This document shows positions 37,165 to 47,744 of a stretch of DNA of 64,000 bases, piece after piece (position 1 is the first letter of the stretch; every line of letters begins with the position of its first letter). The notes beneath the pieces were generated by a model. It was not told where the DNA came from. It saw nothing but the letters and a program-made list of their open reading frames with translations, and did not search any database. A program made the translations under genes and the position numbers. The stretch covers positions 4,464,001-4,528,000 of the forward strand of contig JAQSEB010000001.1 of the NCBI GenBank assembly GCA_030063045.1. Direction: 5' to 3'. The stretch comes from Pratylenchus scribneri. Lineage: Eukaryota > Nematoda > Chromadorea > Rhabditida > Pratylenchidae.

Positions 37165-37765
37165 GCAGCTTTCCGGTAAAAAATAAATCCGCCTGTTTTT
37201 CGGAGTTTTAGCCGAAAAGAATAAATCCGCCTGTTTTCCGGAAAGTTTTAACCGGAAAGAATAAATCCGCCTGTTTTCCGGAAAGTTTTAACCGGAAAGA
37301 ATTAATTCCGCCTATTTTCCGGAAAGTTTTAACCGGAAAGAATTAATTCCGCCTTTTTTCCGGAAAGTTTTAACCGGAAAGAATTAATTCCGCCTAGTTT
37401 CCGGAAAGTTTTAACCGGAAAGAATTAATTCCGCCTAGTTTCCGGAAAGTTTTAACCGGAAAGAATTAATTCCGCCTTTTTTCCGGAAAGTTTTAACCGG
37501 AAAGAATTAATTCCGCCTAGTTTCCGGAAAGTTTTAACCGGAAAGAATTAATTCCGCCTTTTTTCCGGAAAGCTTTAACCGGAAAGAATTAATTCCGCCT
37601 ATTTTCCGGAAAGTTTTAACCGGAAAGACTTAATTCCGCCTACTTTCCGAAAAGTTTTAACCGGAAAGAATTAATTCCGCCTACTTTCCGGAAAGTTTTA
37701 ACCGGAAAGAAATAAATCCGCCTGTTTTCTGGAAAGTTTTAACCGGAAAGAATTAACTCAGCCTG
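37165..37765. repeat. 41-bp satellite array, about 14-15 units, intergenic
   Basis: Units of about 40-41 bp follow the pattern CCGCCTRTTTTCCGGAAAG, TTTTAACCGGAAAG and AATTAATT. Edge units have AATAAATCC in place of AATTAATTCC. It lies between the F-box-like gene (ending 36955) and the 3' end of the second UGT (37899). Confidence 0.93.
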
Positions 37766-37898
37766 TTTTGCAGAAAAAACTCTGAAACAAATTAATTTAC
37801 CCAGAATTTTATATTAAAACCAAAAGATATTCCATGAAAATGACAGAAAATGAATTGATGTATTTTTTATAAAATTGTCCCAATATTTTATGATAAAA

Positions 37899-40800
37899 TC
37901 AGTTCATCTTTGTGCCGGCAATCTTCAATTGTATTTTCTTCATTGCATCCAACAATATTTGTTGCGGGGATCGTCCATCGCTTTGCATCATTTCCTTCAC
38001 CTTTTTAACTTTGGCCAAATCAATGCGCTGTGAGAGTTTTGAATGGATTGTTGTGTGATGTTCTTGCCGGAAAATCATCTCCAAATGGCCTCGGATATTA
38101 GCGCTTGTAAAACATTCATTATTGGCTATTCTAAAGGGAAATTAAAAGAAAATGAATTTAAAAATGAATAAATGTAATCATTTTGACCAAATGTTAATAG
38201 TAAAACATATTGGATGGAAATATAGATCGGTTAAATTCTAAATTGTATTTTTTTTATTTCTTTTTTAAAACTTACAAATACCCCACCCTCTATTAATTCC
38301 ATTTCCCACTTGGATTTTGAGGACATAAAATGAACTTTAAAAAACAATTTTTATTCCATTTTTTTATTAGTTCCATAAAATTGTACAAAACCCTCTACAT
38401 ATAATTCGTTTAAAAATGTCCACAAATTAGAGTTAGATCCCAAATTTTCCCAATTTTTGAGGGGTTAAAAAATAATTCCCAACGGAGTTTTAAAAGAGAT
38501 TATACGATATTGAAAATCCGATGGCCTCTGGTCATATCCTACGGTTATTTAAAACAAATTACATTTTTTGTTCCACTTTTTGGATTTTTCCATCATTGTA
38601 TTCATTGGCCATGACCATCAATTTATGATGGTTTTGATTCACTTCAATACAATTGTAGTAGAGTACAACTGCCAATTGATGGTGGGCACTGGATTCGGCA
38701 TTGTAGAATTGATCACCAAAATTGGGGACACAAATCAACGGCACCCCATAATAATGGGCCTCCAATTGACTGTTCCGTCCACAATGGGAGATGAATGCTT
38801 TCGTTCGGGGATCAGCTGTAAATTTGGGAGAAGAGGCATTGTTTTTTGCATATTTTTCTGGTATTTTTTACATTTTAAATTTGTAGAGGCCCATAATGCT
38901 AATTGTAAGAGCCTTTCCTATTCGTCCTAATGTATCCCCACTTTTTTGCCTAATCGCCCCTTCATCCTATCAATCAAATATTGCCTCAATCTGCCTTTTT
39001 TAAATCCATCCTTTTCCTCTCCAAATGTTTTTTATCCTTCACATTTTTATCACATTTTCCTGCACAATTAATAAAAAATAATTTAAAGTTCATTCGCCTC
39101 AAATACCCATCTCATTCATTGGGCCACTTGAGGGCTTATTATTATTAGGACTAGGGCGAAGGAACGGGGCGAGGCTCTGCTCTCAAGTCTCACCCCAAAT
39201 AAACTCTGGGAAGATATTCAACTGACCGTGAGCTTTTGAAGCGAGACCTATCTATTTTTGTAGATTATTTATGGGTTTCTGTCAAAAGCGAAGTCCTTTT
39301 TCCTTAACTGAGATATGGCCATAAAATTTGCTTTTTTTCTACATATTTGGCCTTAATTCCTATCTCCTCAAACAATTGGGCTAAGAATATATGATTTAAA
39401 CTTCATTTTGTAGAGAATTTATCGAGTTTTCATTTTTATAAATAAATCATTTTTTCGGTACTTTCCTATTATTGGGGGGGGAAAAACCATTATCGGGGGG
39501 GGGGGTGGGGGGGGGGGGGGAAATGACATTATCGGGGGGACGGGGGTCATTATCGGGGGGGGGGGGGGGGGGGGGGGGTGGGGGGGGTGGGGGGGAATTG
39601 ATAGTATTTGGGGTGGACAAGTAAAAGATCTATAATTTATATATATTATGGATTATCTCATCATCATATTCATCTTCATCATCTTCATCATCTTCGTCAT
39701 CATCTTCATCTTCGTCATCATCTTTCATCTTCATCATCTTCATCATCATTCTTCGTCATCATCTTCATCATCTTCATCTTCATCATCTTCATCACTATTC
39801 ATCACATCATCTTCATCTCTTCATCTTCACATCTTCATCTTCATCATCTTCATCTTCATCATCTTCATCATCATCTTCGTCATCATCTTCATCATCTTCA
39901 TCATCTTCATCATCTTCATCATCTTCATCATCTTCATCTTCATCTTCATCATCTTCATCTTCATCATCTTCATCATCTTCATCTTCATCATCTTCATCAT
40001 CTTCATCATCATCTTCATCATCATCTTCACCATCATCATCTTCATCATCATCTTCCTAATCATCCTATATATATTATAGATCTTGTCCCCCCCGATAATA
40101 TCAATTCCCCCCCGATATTGACCATTCCCCCCTGATAATATCAATTCCCCCCCAATAATGACCAGTCCCCCCCCCCCCCCGATAATGGTTTTTCCCCCCC
40201 AATAATAGGAAAGTACCCATTTTTCTAAAAATTTTTTGTATTTTTTTTCTTTAAATAAGTTTTTAAACTTTCTCGGTGATAATCAAAATATTTTTAACTA
40301 ATCATATTAGACATTAACTATTTATTATAAATATAATAAATTAATCAAATAAGTATAATCTAAGAAATACTAAAAAATGGTGCCTCACCCAAAATGGACT
40401 GTTGGTCAATCCAATGGCTAGAAAAAATGTTAGCCTCCTCAGCATTCAATTTCCCAATTCGTGTATCATTTTCGGTGAGTTGCCAAATGAACAAATATTG
40501 GGGAAATGCCTTGACTGTGTGGAGGATGGCCTCAAATTGTTCCACATTCATATATTCCTTCATATTGGTTTTCACAACACTTCCAAATGAGATCAAAATG
40601 ATGCCGTCAAAATGGCCATTAGCAATCATTGATGTCATTTTATGTGCAATTTCCTGAATTTATTTTATTATATTGCCAACAGTTGTCAGTTGGACTATTC
40701 ATTTTAGTAATTTCTATATTCGGAGGCAATGGCCAATAATATATAAGTATATTGGCCATAATTTTGACAAATATTTCTGAATGATCTTTATCCAAATTTT

Positions 40801-41363
40801 AAAGTCAATTCTTTCACAAAATATATTTTTCTAAGATTATGGTTATTTGATTTTTGGCAACTGCAAATAGTTTCTATCACATTAAAATTTATGTGATGAA
40901 AATTTTACATTTCTTAGAGAAAAATTTAAACTAGATTCTCCCGATTCCTTTTTAAAATCTCTAATCATTAAGACCAAGATATTCGGCTAAGTAAAACTAG
41001 TGTTAAAAAATTTACTATTTTTTCTAGTTTGCTAGATAATTTGATGAAATCTCAAATAATGAAAATTAAATCCTTAAAATTTTAATTAAATTTTACTCTA
41101 AATTTGTCGACGCTTTTCAATTCTGTTTTGGCTTTCAATGCCAATCCGCCAATCCATTTAACTTTGTTGGATGCCATCAAAAGTTTGCCCGCATCAAATT
41201 CCAATTCTGGTTGGCTGTTTAGGAAAAAATATTGGCTTTTGGCGAACATCAATCGAAGGCCAGCCAAATGTTCATTTCCACCTGCCGAGGACTCCCCTAT
41301 TTTCCTTGCCTTTTCAGTAGAAGGTGAAAAATTTGACAATCCAATTTGGGCAAATTTTGTGTC
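37899..41363 (-). CDS. UDP-glycosyltransferase (GT1 family), N-terminal half not found
   Basis: Four exons on the minus strand join in frame: 41363-41097, 40653-40389, 38815-38563 and 38130-37899, giving 338 residues. They match the C-terminal two-thirds of the UGT at 20409-24374: KVKWIGGLAL, GIILISFGSVVKT, PQYLFIWQL, and the donor-binding signature FISHCGRNSQLEAHYYG followed by GVPLICVPNFGDQF, where the signature His is kept. No exon for the first 200 or so residues, nor a signal peptide, is seen between 41364 and the plus-strand gene at 44140, which is 2.7 kb of repeat-rich DNA. Either the 5' exons were lost (a truncated copy or pseudogene) or they lie beyond a very large intron. There is no stop or frameshift in the visible part. 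The intron 38816-40388 hosts a dispersed repeat and a microsatellite-core element. Confidence 0.75.
38270..38520. repeat. dispersed repeat, CCCAATTTTTGAGGGG family
   Basis: Contains 'accccaccctctattaattcc' and 'ttttcccaatttttgaggggttaaaaaataattccc'. It lies in the last intron of the second UGT. Same family as 800-990. Confidence 0.65.
38905..39215. repeat. dispersed repeat of about 300-340 bp, reverse orientation
   Basis: 'gcctttcctattcgtcc', 'atcaatcaaatattgcctcaatctg', 'aataaaaaataatttaaag' and 'cattgggccac' are complements of the copy at 16985-17335. It is in the large intron of the second UGT. Confidence 0.75.
39458..40217. mobile_element. inverted-repeat element with G-rich arms and (TCATCTTCA)-type microsatellite core
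   Basis: The left end GGTACTTTCCTATTATTGGG is the complement of the right end CCCAATAATAGGAAAGTACC. The arms continue as blocks of ATTATCGGGGGG on the left and CCCCCCGATAAT on the right. Inside lie 'gacaagtaaaagatctataatttatatatatta' and its complement-like partner 'tatatatattatagatcttgtc'. The core (39656-40065) is almost pure TCATCTTCA/TCA microsatellite. A related element lies at 45130-47115. No transposase or RNA gene is visible. Confidence 0.75.
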
Positions 41364-43079
41364 CTGAAAATTTAAATTTAGTTTAAAAAATTTTTATATA
41401 GACTATATAAAATGATTTAGCCGTAAATATATATATTTTACATAGATTGTTTCTTTTATTTATTGTCTCCTCAATCCCTTTTTCCTATGTCTCAAACGGA
41501 AAAAACCTTTTTTGCCGTCAAACTTATATAACGGTTTAGTAAACGAATTTTCACCCAGGCGAACCATTTAACATTTTTGTAGAGAAATTATTGAGACTTG
41601 TCGATTCATATATAGCTTGCCTGGTTTGAACTAAACCTGAATGAATTAAGCCACTTAAACCGTTACACATTTCATAAAACTAGTTTAATAGTTTTAGGCC
41701 AAATCATACAAAGTATATATGACCGCCCCTAACCATAACCCTAATCCCTAGCCCCTAACTAGGCTTATCCGGCTTAATCCCCCTATATCAACCTTAATCC
41801 CCCCAAATCCACTTTAATCCCCCTATATCCAGGTATATCCCAGGCACTCCCCGGGCCTCTATTACACTTCCCCGACCTTCCAATGGCCTTCCGGGCCAAT
41901 TCCCATCCATTTTGGGGCTTAATCCCCCCAAATCCACCTTAATCCTACTATATCCGGCTTAATCCCATGAACCTCCTTTTTGACTTCCGCGCATCCCAGG
42001 AATGGCAAGAGAGCAAAGGGGATGAGAGATAGGCATGAGGAAGAGAGCAGAGAAGAAGGGAAATCTTTACGGGTTAAAAGAATTGAAATTACGGGTTAAA
42101 AAAATGTTCCTATTTTTTACGGGTTAAAAAAATGTTCCTATTTTTTACGGGTTAAAAAAATTGAAAGTACGGGTTAAAAAAAATATATGCCAAATTTAAT
42201 TGGTTCATATTTTCTTAATATTTTGAATAAATTAATTAATATAATTTTTTTATTTTGGCTTTAATAGATGGATGAATGATTGGAAATTGAATTCAAATGG
42301 AAATGAGGATTGCCCAACAGGATGAGATAAAATTGGATAAATGAAATCCCTTCCTGGCTTCTATGAATTGATTTGCTTGAATTGGATGGGTATAGGATAG
42401 GGGAAGGGCTTCCCTCATTTTTGATGATCAAAATTCAAAACATAAAAAGTACAATTACATTGTAAATTGTGATGGAAATGTTTACGGAAAAATTGGGAAA
42501 AATTTGGCCACATGCGGAGAAGTTTAATAGATAAGAAGTAAATGGCAAATGAGATATATATATATATAGAAAGGGCGATGTACAAATCTATAATTTAATG
42601 AGGCAAAAAAACTAAAATTTATAATGAAATAATAGTCCAAAGTCAGTTTTTAGACCTTAACCCGATTATCGGTTTTTGAAAAAGTGTCGGTTTTCGATTT
42701 CTTCTATTTTCGGTTAATTTGAACAAAATTTCTATTGCATCGATTTTCTCAAACCGAAACCGGGACTACTCTATTAATGAGCAAAATTAATTAAAATTCC
42801 ATATTTTCGCCCTAAAGAGAATTTTATTTGCCTAATACTTTACAAGTTTTTCATGTAAGTTAACAAAATATACGTAAAAATTGGATGAATTTTGAAAATG
42901 TCTGTAGCAAATTCGGTCGGCCGGTAGAAGACGGAAAAGTAATCGAATAAATGCGGATTTGAAGAGAAATTAATGAATTATTTCTATTGTCCCTCTCAAC
43001 ACTTTCCATTTTAATTGGTAAGGAATGGATCATCATCCCCCCCCCCCCCCCCATCTTTGATTCTGATCATCCATTTGAT
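41364..43079. other. repeat-rich intergenic region
   Basis: No supported gene. 41720-41985 is C-rich with a degenerate repeat of 'cttaatccccctatatcc' words. 42065-42185 repeats 'tacgggttaaaaaaatgttcc' four times. 42640-42770 carries 'accgaaacc/cggttttcg' words shared with 11400-11560 and 55190-55330. Confidence 0.55.
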
Positions 43080-43625
43080 TGCTTTCTATTAGGGCATTTT
43101 CTCCCGGCATTGACCCACCCTTTCTTCTCCCTATCCTGGGTGAGTTGTTGGGCATCCCCGATCCCCCCCCTCCCCCCTATTCACGGGAGTTGCCCTTTTT
43201 TGGTTATTTGGCCAAAATGCAGTGGTGCGCGCTTTCTTTGGCAGCACTTTTTAGAGGGGAATTCCCTTCCTCTTTTTCTGGGGAATTCCTTCCTCTCAGC
43301 TCTCACGTCACGATCCATTTCCGCGTTCCCAATCACATTCCTTCCTTCCCCCTTCCTTAACTATTATTTATCCACGGGGTTTGTCCTTTTGGTAATTTGG
43401 CCATAAACACAAAAAATAGGCCACATGCCCAAAGGAAAATGTGAAGGAATGTGTCGTTTGTTCCTCTTCCGTTGCCCTTTCCTTCATTTCTGCTTCCTTT
43501 TGATTATTATTAATTGGTACAAAAATCATTCGTATAATTTTTGATCAGCTATTTATATTTACTTTTTGGATATATTTAAATATGAATTTTCATCAATTTG
43601 GGAATTACATTTCCCTCATTTAAAT
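43080..43625 (+). repeat. inverted duplication, copy A (upstream of secreted gene 44140-44839)
   Basis: 'gtttgttcctcttccgttgccctttccttcatttctgcttcctttt' through 'tgatcagctatttatatttactttttggatatatttaaatatgaattttcatcaattt' is found as its reverse complement at 58080-58250 with few changes. Similarity, weaker, extends over the GC-rich block 43090-43420 and its counterpart 58260-58510 ('ggtaatttggccataaacacaaaaa', 'gcgcgc...ttagaggggaattc'). The two copies are about 15 kb apart. Confidence 0.85.
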
Positions 43626-44139
43626 TGCCTTTTTTATTTCGTATCAATTATGCTAAATAATCCACTTTAATCCATTAATTATATTAGGCTCATTTGATTT
43701 CTGTAAATTTATTATGGGCAGAATAACTTCCCTCTTTCCATTCTCCCATTTCATTTGGTCTTTTCCAATGACCCCGCCTCTTTATGGTATGGAAGGTAAC
43801 TTCTCATTCTTCGGCCAGCAGACTTTTTTTTGAAGCATTCGCTTTGCCCTTTTTTAATTTAGGGTCTGGCTCCGAATCTGGTTACAATTCCCTTGCTTTT
43901 TTTATTATATCTGCCAAAAATTACATTGCAAATTGGAAAGTGATTGGAAAAAATTATAGAGGGGATTAATAATATTTTGCTTATAAAAATAAAAGTTGAA
44001 ATTTTGTTCCAATATTCAATTTGTGGCCAATTTTTCAACCAATCCATCTCTCTTTTTATCTTTGAAATTTAAACATAAGTATTGGCTAACATTTAAATGA
44101 ATTTTAAGAATATTAACAAAACAATTGTTCCAATTGAAA

Positions 44140-44839
44140 ATGACAATATTTCCTCCAGCAGCGTTCTTCATCATTTTGCCTTACCTCCTCCTGCTGCTGA
44201 TTGGCTGCATCTCAACAGTAGAAATTGGTTAGTTTACCCAATTTTTTCAGACTAAAATATTTTAAATGCAGACAATGCCGACAGAATTCATGAATTAATT
44301 TTGGAAACAATGCCGGATGTGATTTACGAAATGAGGGAAGAAATTTACATTGGAATTGAAAGAAACCCTGAAAAAATTTTGAGCTATGAAAAAATGTTGG
44401 AGGATATCGCCGGTAATAAGCAGTCAACAATTTAAAACAGATTGATATTGACCAAATTTATTTATTATAATTAATTGAATTCAGATTAAAAGTGGAAAAA
44501 AATAAATACTTTTTAATTTTTTTAGAAAGGATTTTCTACGTCAATTTGAAAATCGGAGAAAATTATAGGCCAAGAAAGAAGAAAATGCCAACATTGGCAA
44601 TAATGGAGGCTGGCCCAAAAAATGAGGAAATTTACGGAATGATTAAAGAAAAACAAATAATCGCTGAACAAGTACAAAAATTATTCCTTTTTATTGAAAT
44701 GCAAAAACAAATAATGAAATGGAATAAAATAATGAAAAAGGAGGAAAATATTTCGGAGGAAATGATTAGCAAAAATATAAAAAGTAAATTAATGTTTTAT
44801 ATTTTTCGATTAAAGAAAAAAATCATAATAAACATTTGA
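44140..44839 (+). CDS. secreted protein, unknown family, 180 aa
   Basis: Three exons with consistent phases: 44140-44227, 44272-44412 and 44526-44839. The signal peptide is AAFFIILPYLLLLLIGCIS. The mature part is helical and Lys/Glu/Ile-rich (HELILETMPDVIYEMREE, MQKQIMKWNKIMKKEEN) and ends in a basic hydrophobic tail FRLKKKIIINI. No known domain is recognised. A duplicated block that ends about 500 bp upstream is shared with the 5' flank of the phosphatase gene at 53659-57934, so both may descend from one duplicated locus; the proteins themselves are only vaguely alike. Alternative upstream ATG codons are out of frame with the exons. Role unknown; secreted effector is a guess. Confidence 0.6.
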
Positions 44840-45129
44840 ATATGGGGAATGGTGTTTTATTAAAGGTTCTTGAAATAATGAAATTTTTGGCCAATTTTCT
44901 CATTAAAAAAATATTTAAAAAATTGAATTTTTTGTTATATTCCAGATCTATCGCCCCGATAAAATTTAAAAATAACTAGCTAATCAACAACAATCATGCT
45001 AAATATGCAAAAAGTTATATTTTTAATTCTGATTTTATTCTTATTCTGACTTTTAATTCTGATTTTTAATTCTGATATTATTCTTATTCTAATTTTAATT
45101 CCGATTTTTTCTTATTTTTAAATTCTGAT

Positions 45130-47120
45130 TTTGTTACTTTCCTTTTTGGGGGGGGGGGCAAGAAGATTATCAGTAGGGCTCGGAATTGAAGTTAAATAAC
45201 TTTTTCTTGCGGAGCCATAAATATGCTTAAAAACCAAATAAAAAACATTTCTAACTTGATTTGAGCTCAAAATATTGTACTTTTTGATCACTTTTTTAAC
45301 TTTTGATCACTTTTGCGATTTATATAACTTTTTAACTTTTATATCACTTTTTTGGCCTTTTTATGCCATTTTTTGAAAATTTTTATCACCTTTTCAGCTT
45401 TTTGGGAACTTTTCTGAAAATTCTATCAAAATTTTCCTTCTTGAGGACTTTTTTCAAAAATTTTTTAACATTAAATCAATTTTGTCTAAAATTTTTCTCA
45501 TTTGACTATTTTTCATCAAAAATTTTCACTTTTATTTCATTTTAGTCAAAATTTTTGAGTTTTTTTTTCTTAAAAATATTTTTTCTGAAAAATTTTTTAC
45601 ACTTTTTTTCAAATTTATGTAACTTTTTTGGAAATTTTCGCCTTTTTATATCACTTTTTTGCATTTTTATATCACTTTTTTAACCAACTTTTTTGCGATT
45701 TTATATAACTTTTTTTCCGAGCCCTAATTATCAGCAGAGGGGCAAGACCTCTAATATATAGTAGGATGATTAAGATGATGATCATCTTCTTCATATCATT
45801 TTCATCATCATCTTCATCATTATCCTCATCTTCATCCTCATCATCTCATCTTCATCATCATCATCCTTATCCTCATCATCATCCTTATCTTCATCACCAT
45901 CCTCATCATCATCATCATCATCATTATCATCATTATCATCCTTATCTTCATCATCATCCTCATCATCATCTTCATTTCATCTTCATCATCCTCATTCTAC
46001 ATCTTCAATCATCACCCCCTTCTTCATCATCCTCTCATCCTCATCTTCACTATCCTCTCACTCTCATCTCAGCTTCATCATCCTCTCATTCTTGTCTTCA
46101 TCATCATCATTATCCTCATCTTCATCATCATCATTATCCTCATCTTCATCATTTTATCATCCTCGTCATCATCTCATCTTCATCATTGTCTTCTTCATCA
46201 TCATCCTCATCATTAACTTCTTCATCTCTCATCCTCATCTTCATCTTCAACATCCTCATCATCTTCATCATCATCATTATATCCTCATCTTCTCATCATC
46301 TTCATCATACTCTCATCCTCATCTTCATCATCCTCATCATCATCTTCATCTCATCTTCTTCATCCTCATTCTACATCTTCATCTTCAGCATCCTCATCAT
46401 CTTCATCATCATCATTATATCCTCATCTTCTCATCATCTTCATCTAAATCATCCTCATCTTCATCATTTTCTTCATCATCATCATTATCCTCATCTTCAT
46501 CATCTTGTTCATCTTTATCATTATTATCATCTTCATTATCTTCATCCTCATCATCATCTCATCTTCATCATCGTCTTCTTCATCATCATATTCATAATCG
46601 TCATCTTAATCATGATCTTCATCATTATCCTCATCTTCATCTTCATCATCCTCTCATTCTCGACTTCATCATCAACTTCATCATCATCATTATCCTCATC
46701 TTCTTCATCATTATCTTTATCATTATTCTCATCTTCATCATCATCCTCATTTTCATCATCCTATCATTCTCATCTTCATCATCTTCTTCCTCATCATCAT
46801 TATCCTCATCTTCATCATCCTCTCAACCTCATCCTCATCTTCTTCATCATTATTTCATTCTCATCATCGTCTTCATCCTCACATCTTCATCGTCATCCTC
46901 ATCAGCCCCTTCACAATCCTAATCATCGTACTCATCTTCATCATCATCTTCAAAATCATCATAATCCTCATCTTCATCATCCTATCATTCAAATCTTCAT
47001 CTTCATCATTATCCTCATCTTCACCATTTTCTTCATCCTCATCATCTTCTCCATCATCTTCATCATCCTAATAATCCGATTATATATTATAGGTCTTGTC
47101 GCCCCGCCCCGAAAAAAACA
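45130..47120. mobile_element. second microsatellite-core element (interrupted by a hAT-like MITE)
   Basis: The left boundary has GTTACTTTCCTTTTTGGGGG, similar to the start of the element at 39458. The inner left arm (45735-45765: GGGGCAAGACCTCTAATATATAG) is the complement of the inner right arm TATATATTATAGGTCTTGTC (47079-47098). The core (45778-47070) is 1.3 kb of TCATCTTCATCC microsatellite with drift. This repeats the architecture of 39458-40217. It gives a spurious open frame of more than 460 codons rich in Ser, His and Phe. Confidence 0.75.
45174..45726. mobile_element. hAT-like MITE with perfect 8-bp target-site duplication, nested
   Basis: The element starts TAGGGCTCGGAA and ends TTCCGAGCCCTA, an inverted terminal repeat. 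It is flanked by ATTATCAG on both sides (45166-45173 and 45727-45734). The 553-bp interior is T-rich ('tatcacttttt' repeated) and non-coding. Removing the element and one ATTATCAG restores the G-rich arm of the surrounding microsatellite element, so this insertion is the younger event. Confidence 0.88.
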
Positions 47121-47166
47121 GGATGGATCAATATTATTTCCTTTTTGCATAAATAAATCATTTTAA

Positions 47167-47744
47167 AAATTAAGAAAAGTTAATTGATTAGATGCTTATT
47201 GATATGCTTGAATGCTAATTTATCTGTAAAATGTTTTATTTAACTTTTATTCTCAAATAATATTAGTGCTTTTTGCTTATTTTTAATATTGGAAATTTTT
47301 TGGAAAAATCATAGATTTGTGAAAATCATAGATTAGATGATGTCTAATCAAAAATCTAATGTCAGATTCATGATCAGCGTCCCAAATTACCCTTATAAAG
47401 TTGAATTCTGGAATATTAAAACAATTTTTAATTTGGGACCCATTTTCTTTACATTTGCCTTTAAAAATACATAACGCCAAAGATAATTTAAACAATATTT
47501 TTTGGGGACAAACCAACAGAAAATTATATATAGGATATACTTTAAAAATTAAAAATATTTTCAAAATTAATATTTCAAAAAAATTTCGAAAAATATTTCA
47601 AAAAATTTTCATAAAAATTTCAAAAAAAAAATTTCAATAAATTTTTAAAAAATTTTCTAAAATTTTCTGAAAATTTTCTGAAAATTTTCTGAAAATTTCT
47701 AAAAATTTTCTAAAAGTATTTCAAAAATAAATTTTAAAGATTCA
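47167..47744. other. AT-rich region upstream of the GT4 gene
   Basis: Nothing coding. A T-rich, loosely repeated run of 'ttttctgaaaa' and 'ttttcaaaaaa' words spans about 47560-47730 just upstream of the GT4 start. Confidence 0.4.

Noticed and set aside
39608..40144. Long His/Leu/Ile or Met/Lys-repeat frames on both strands
   Set aside because: Same microsatellite effect inside the inverted-repeat element.
45766..47166. Open frame of more than 460 codons rich in Ser, His, Leu and Phe
   Set aside because: It is a translation of TCA/TCATCTTCA microsatellite; overlapping frames are equally open and there is no domain.
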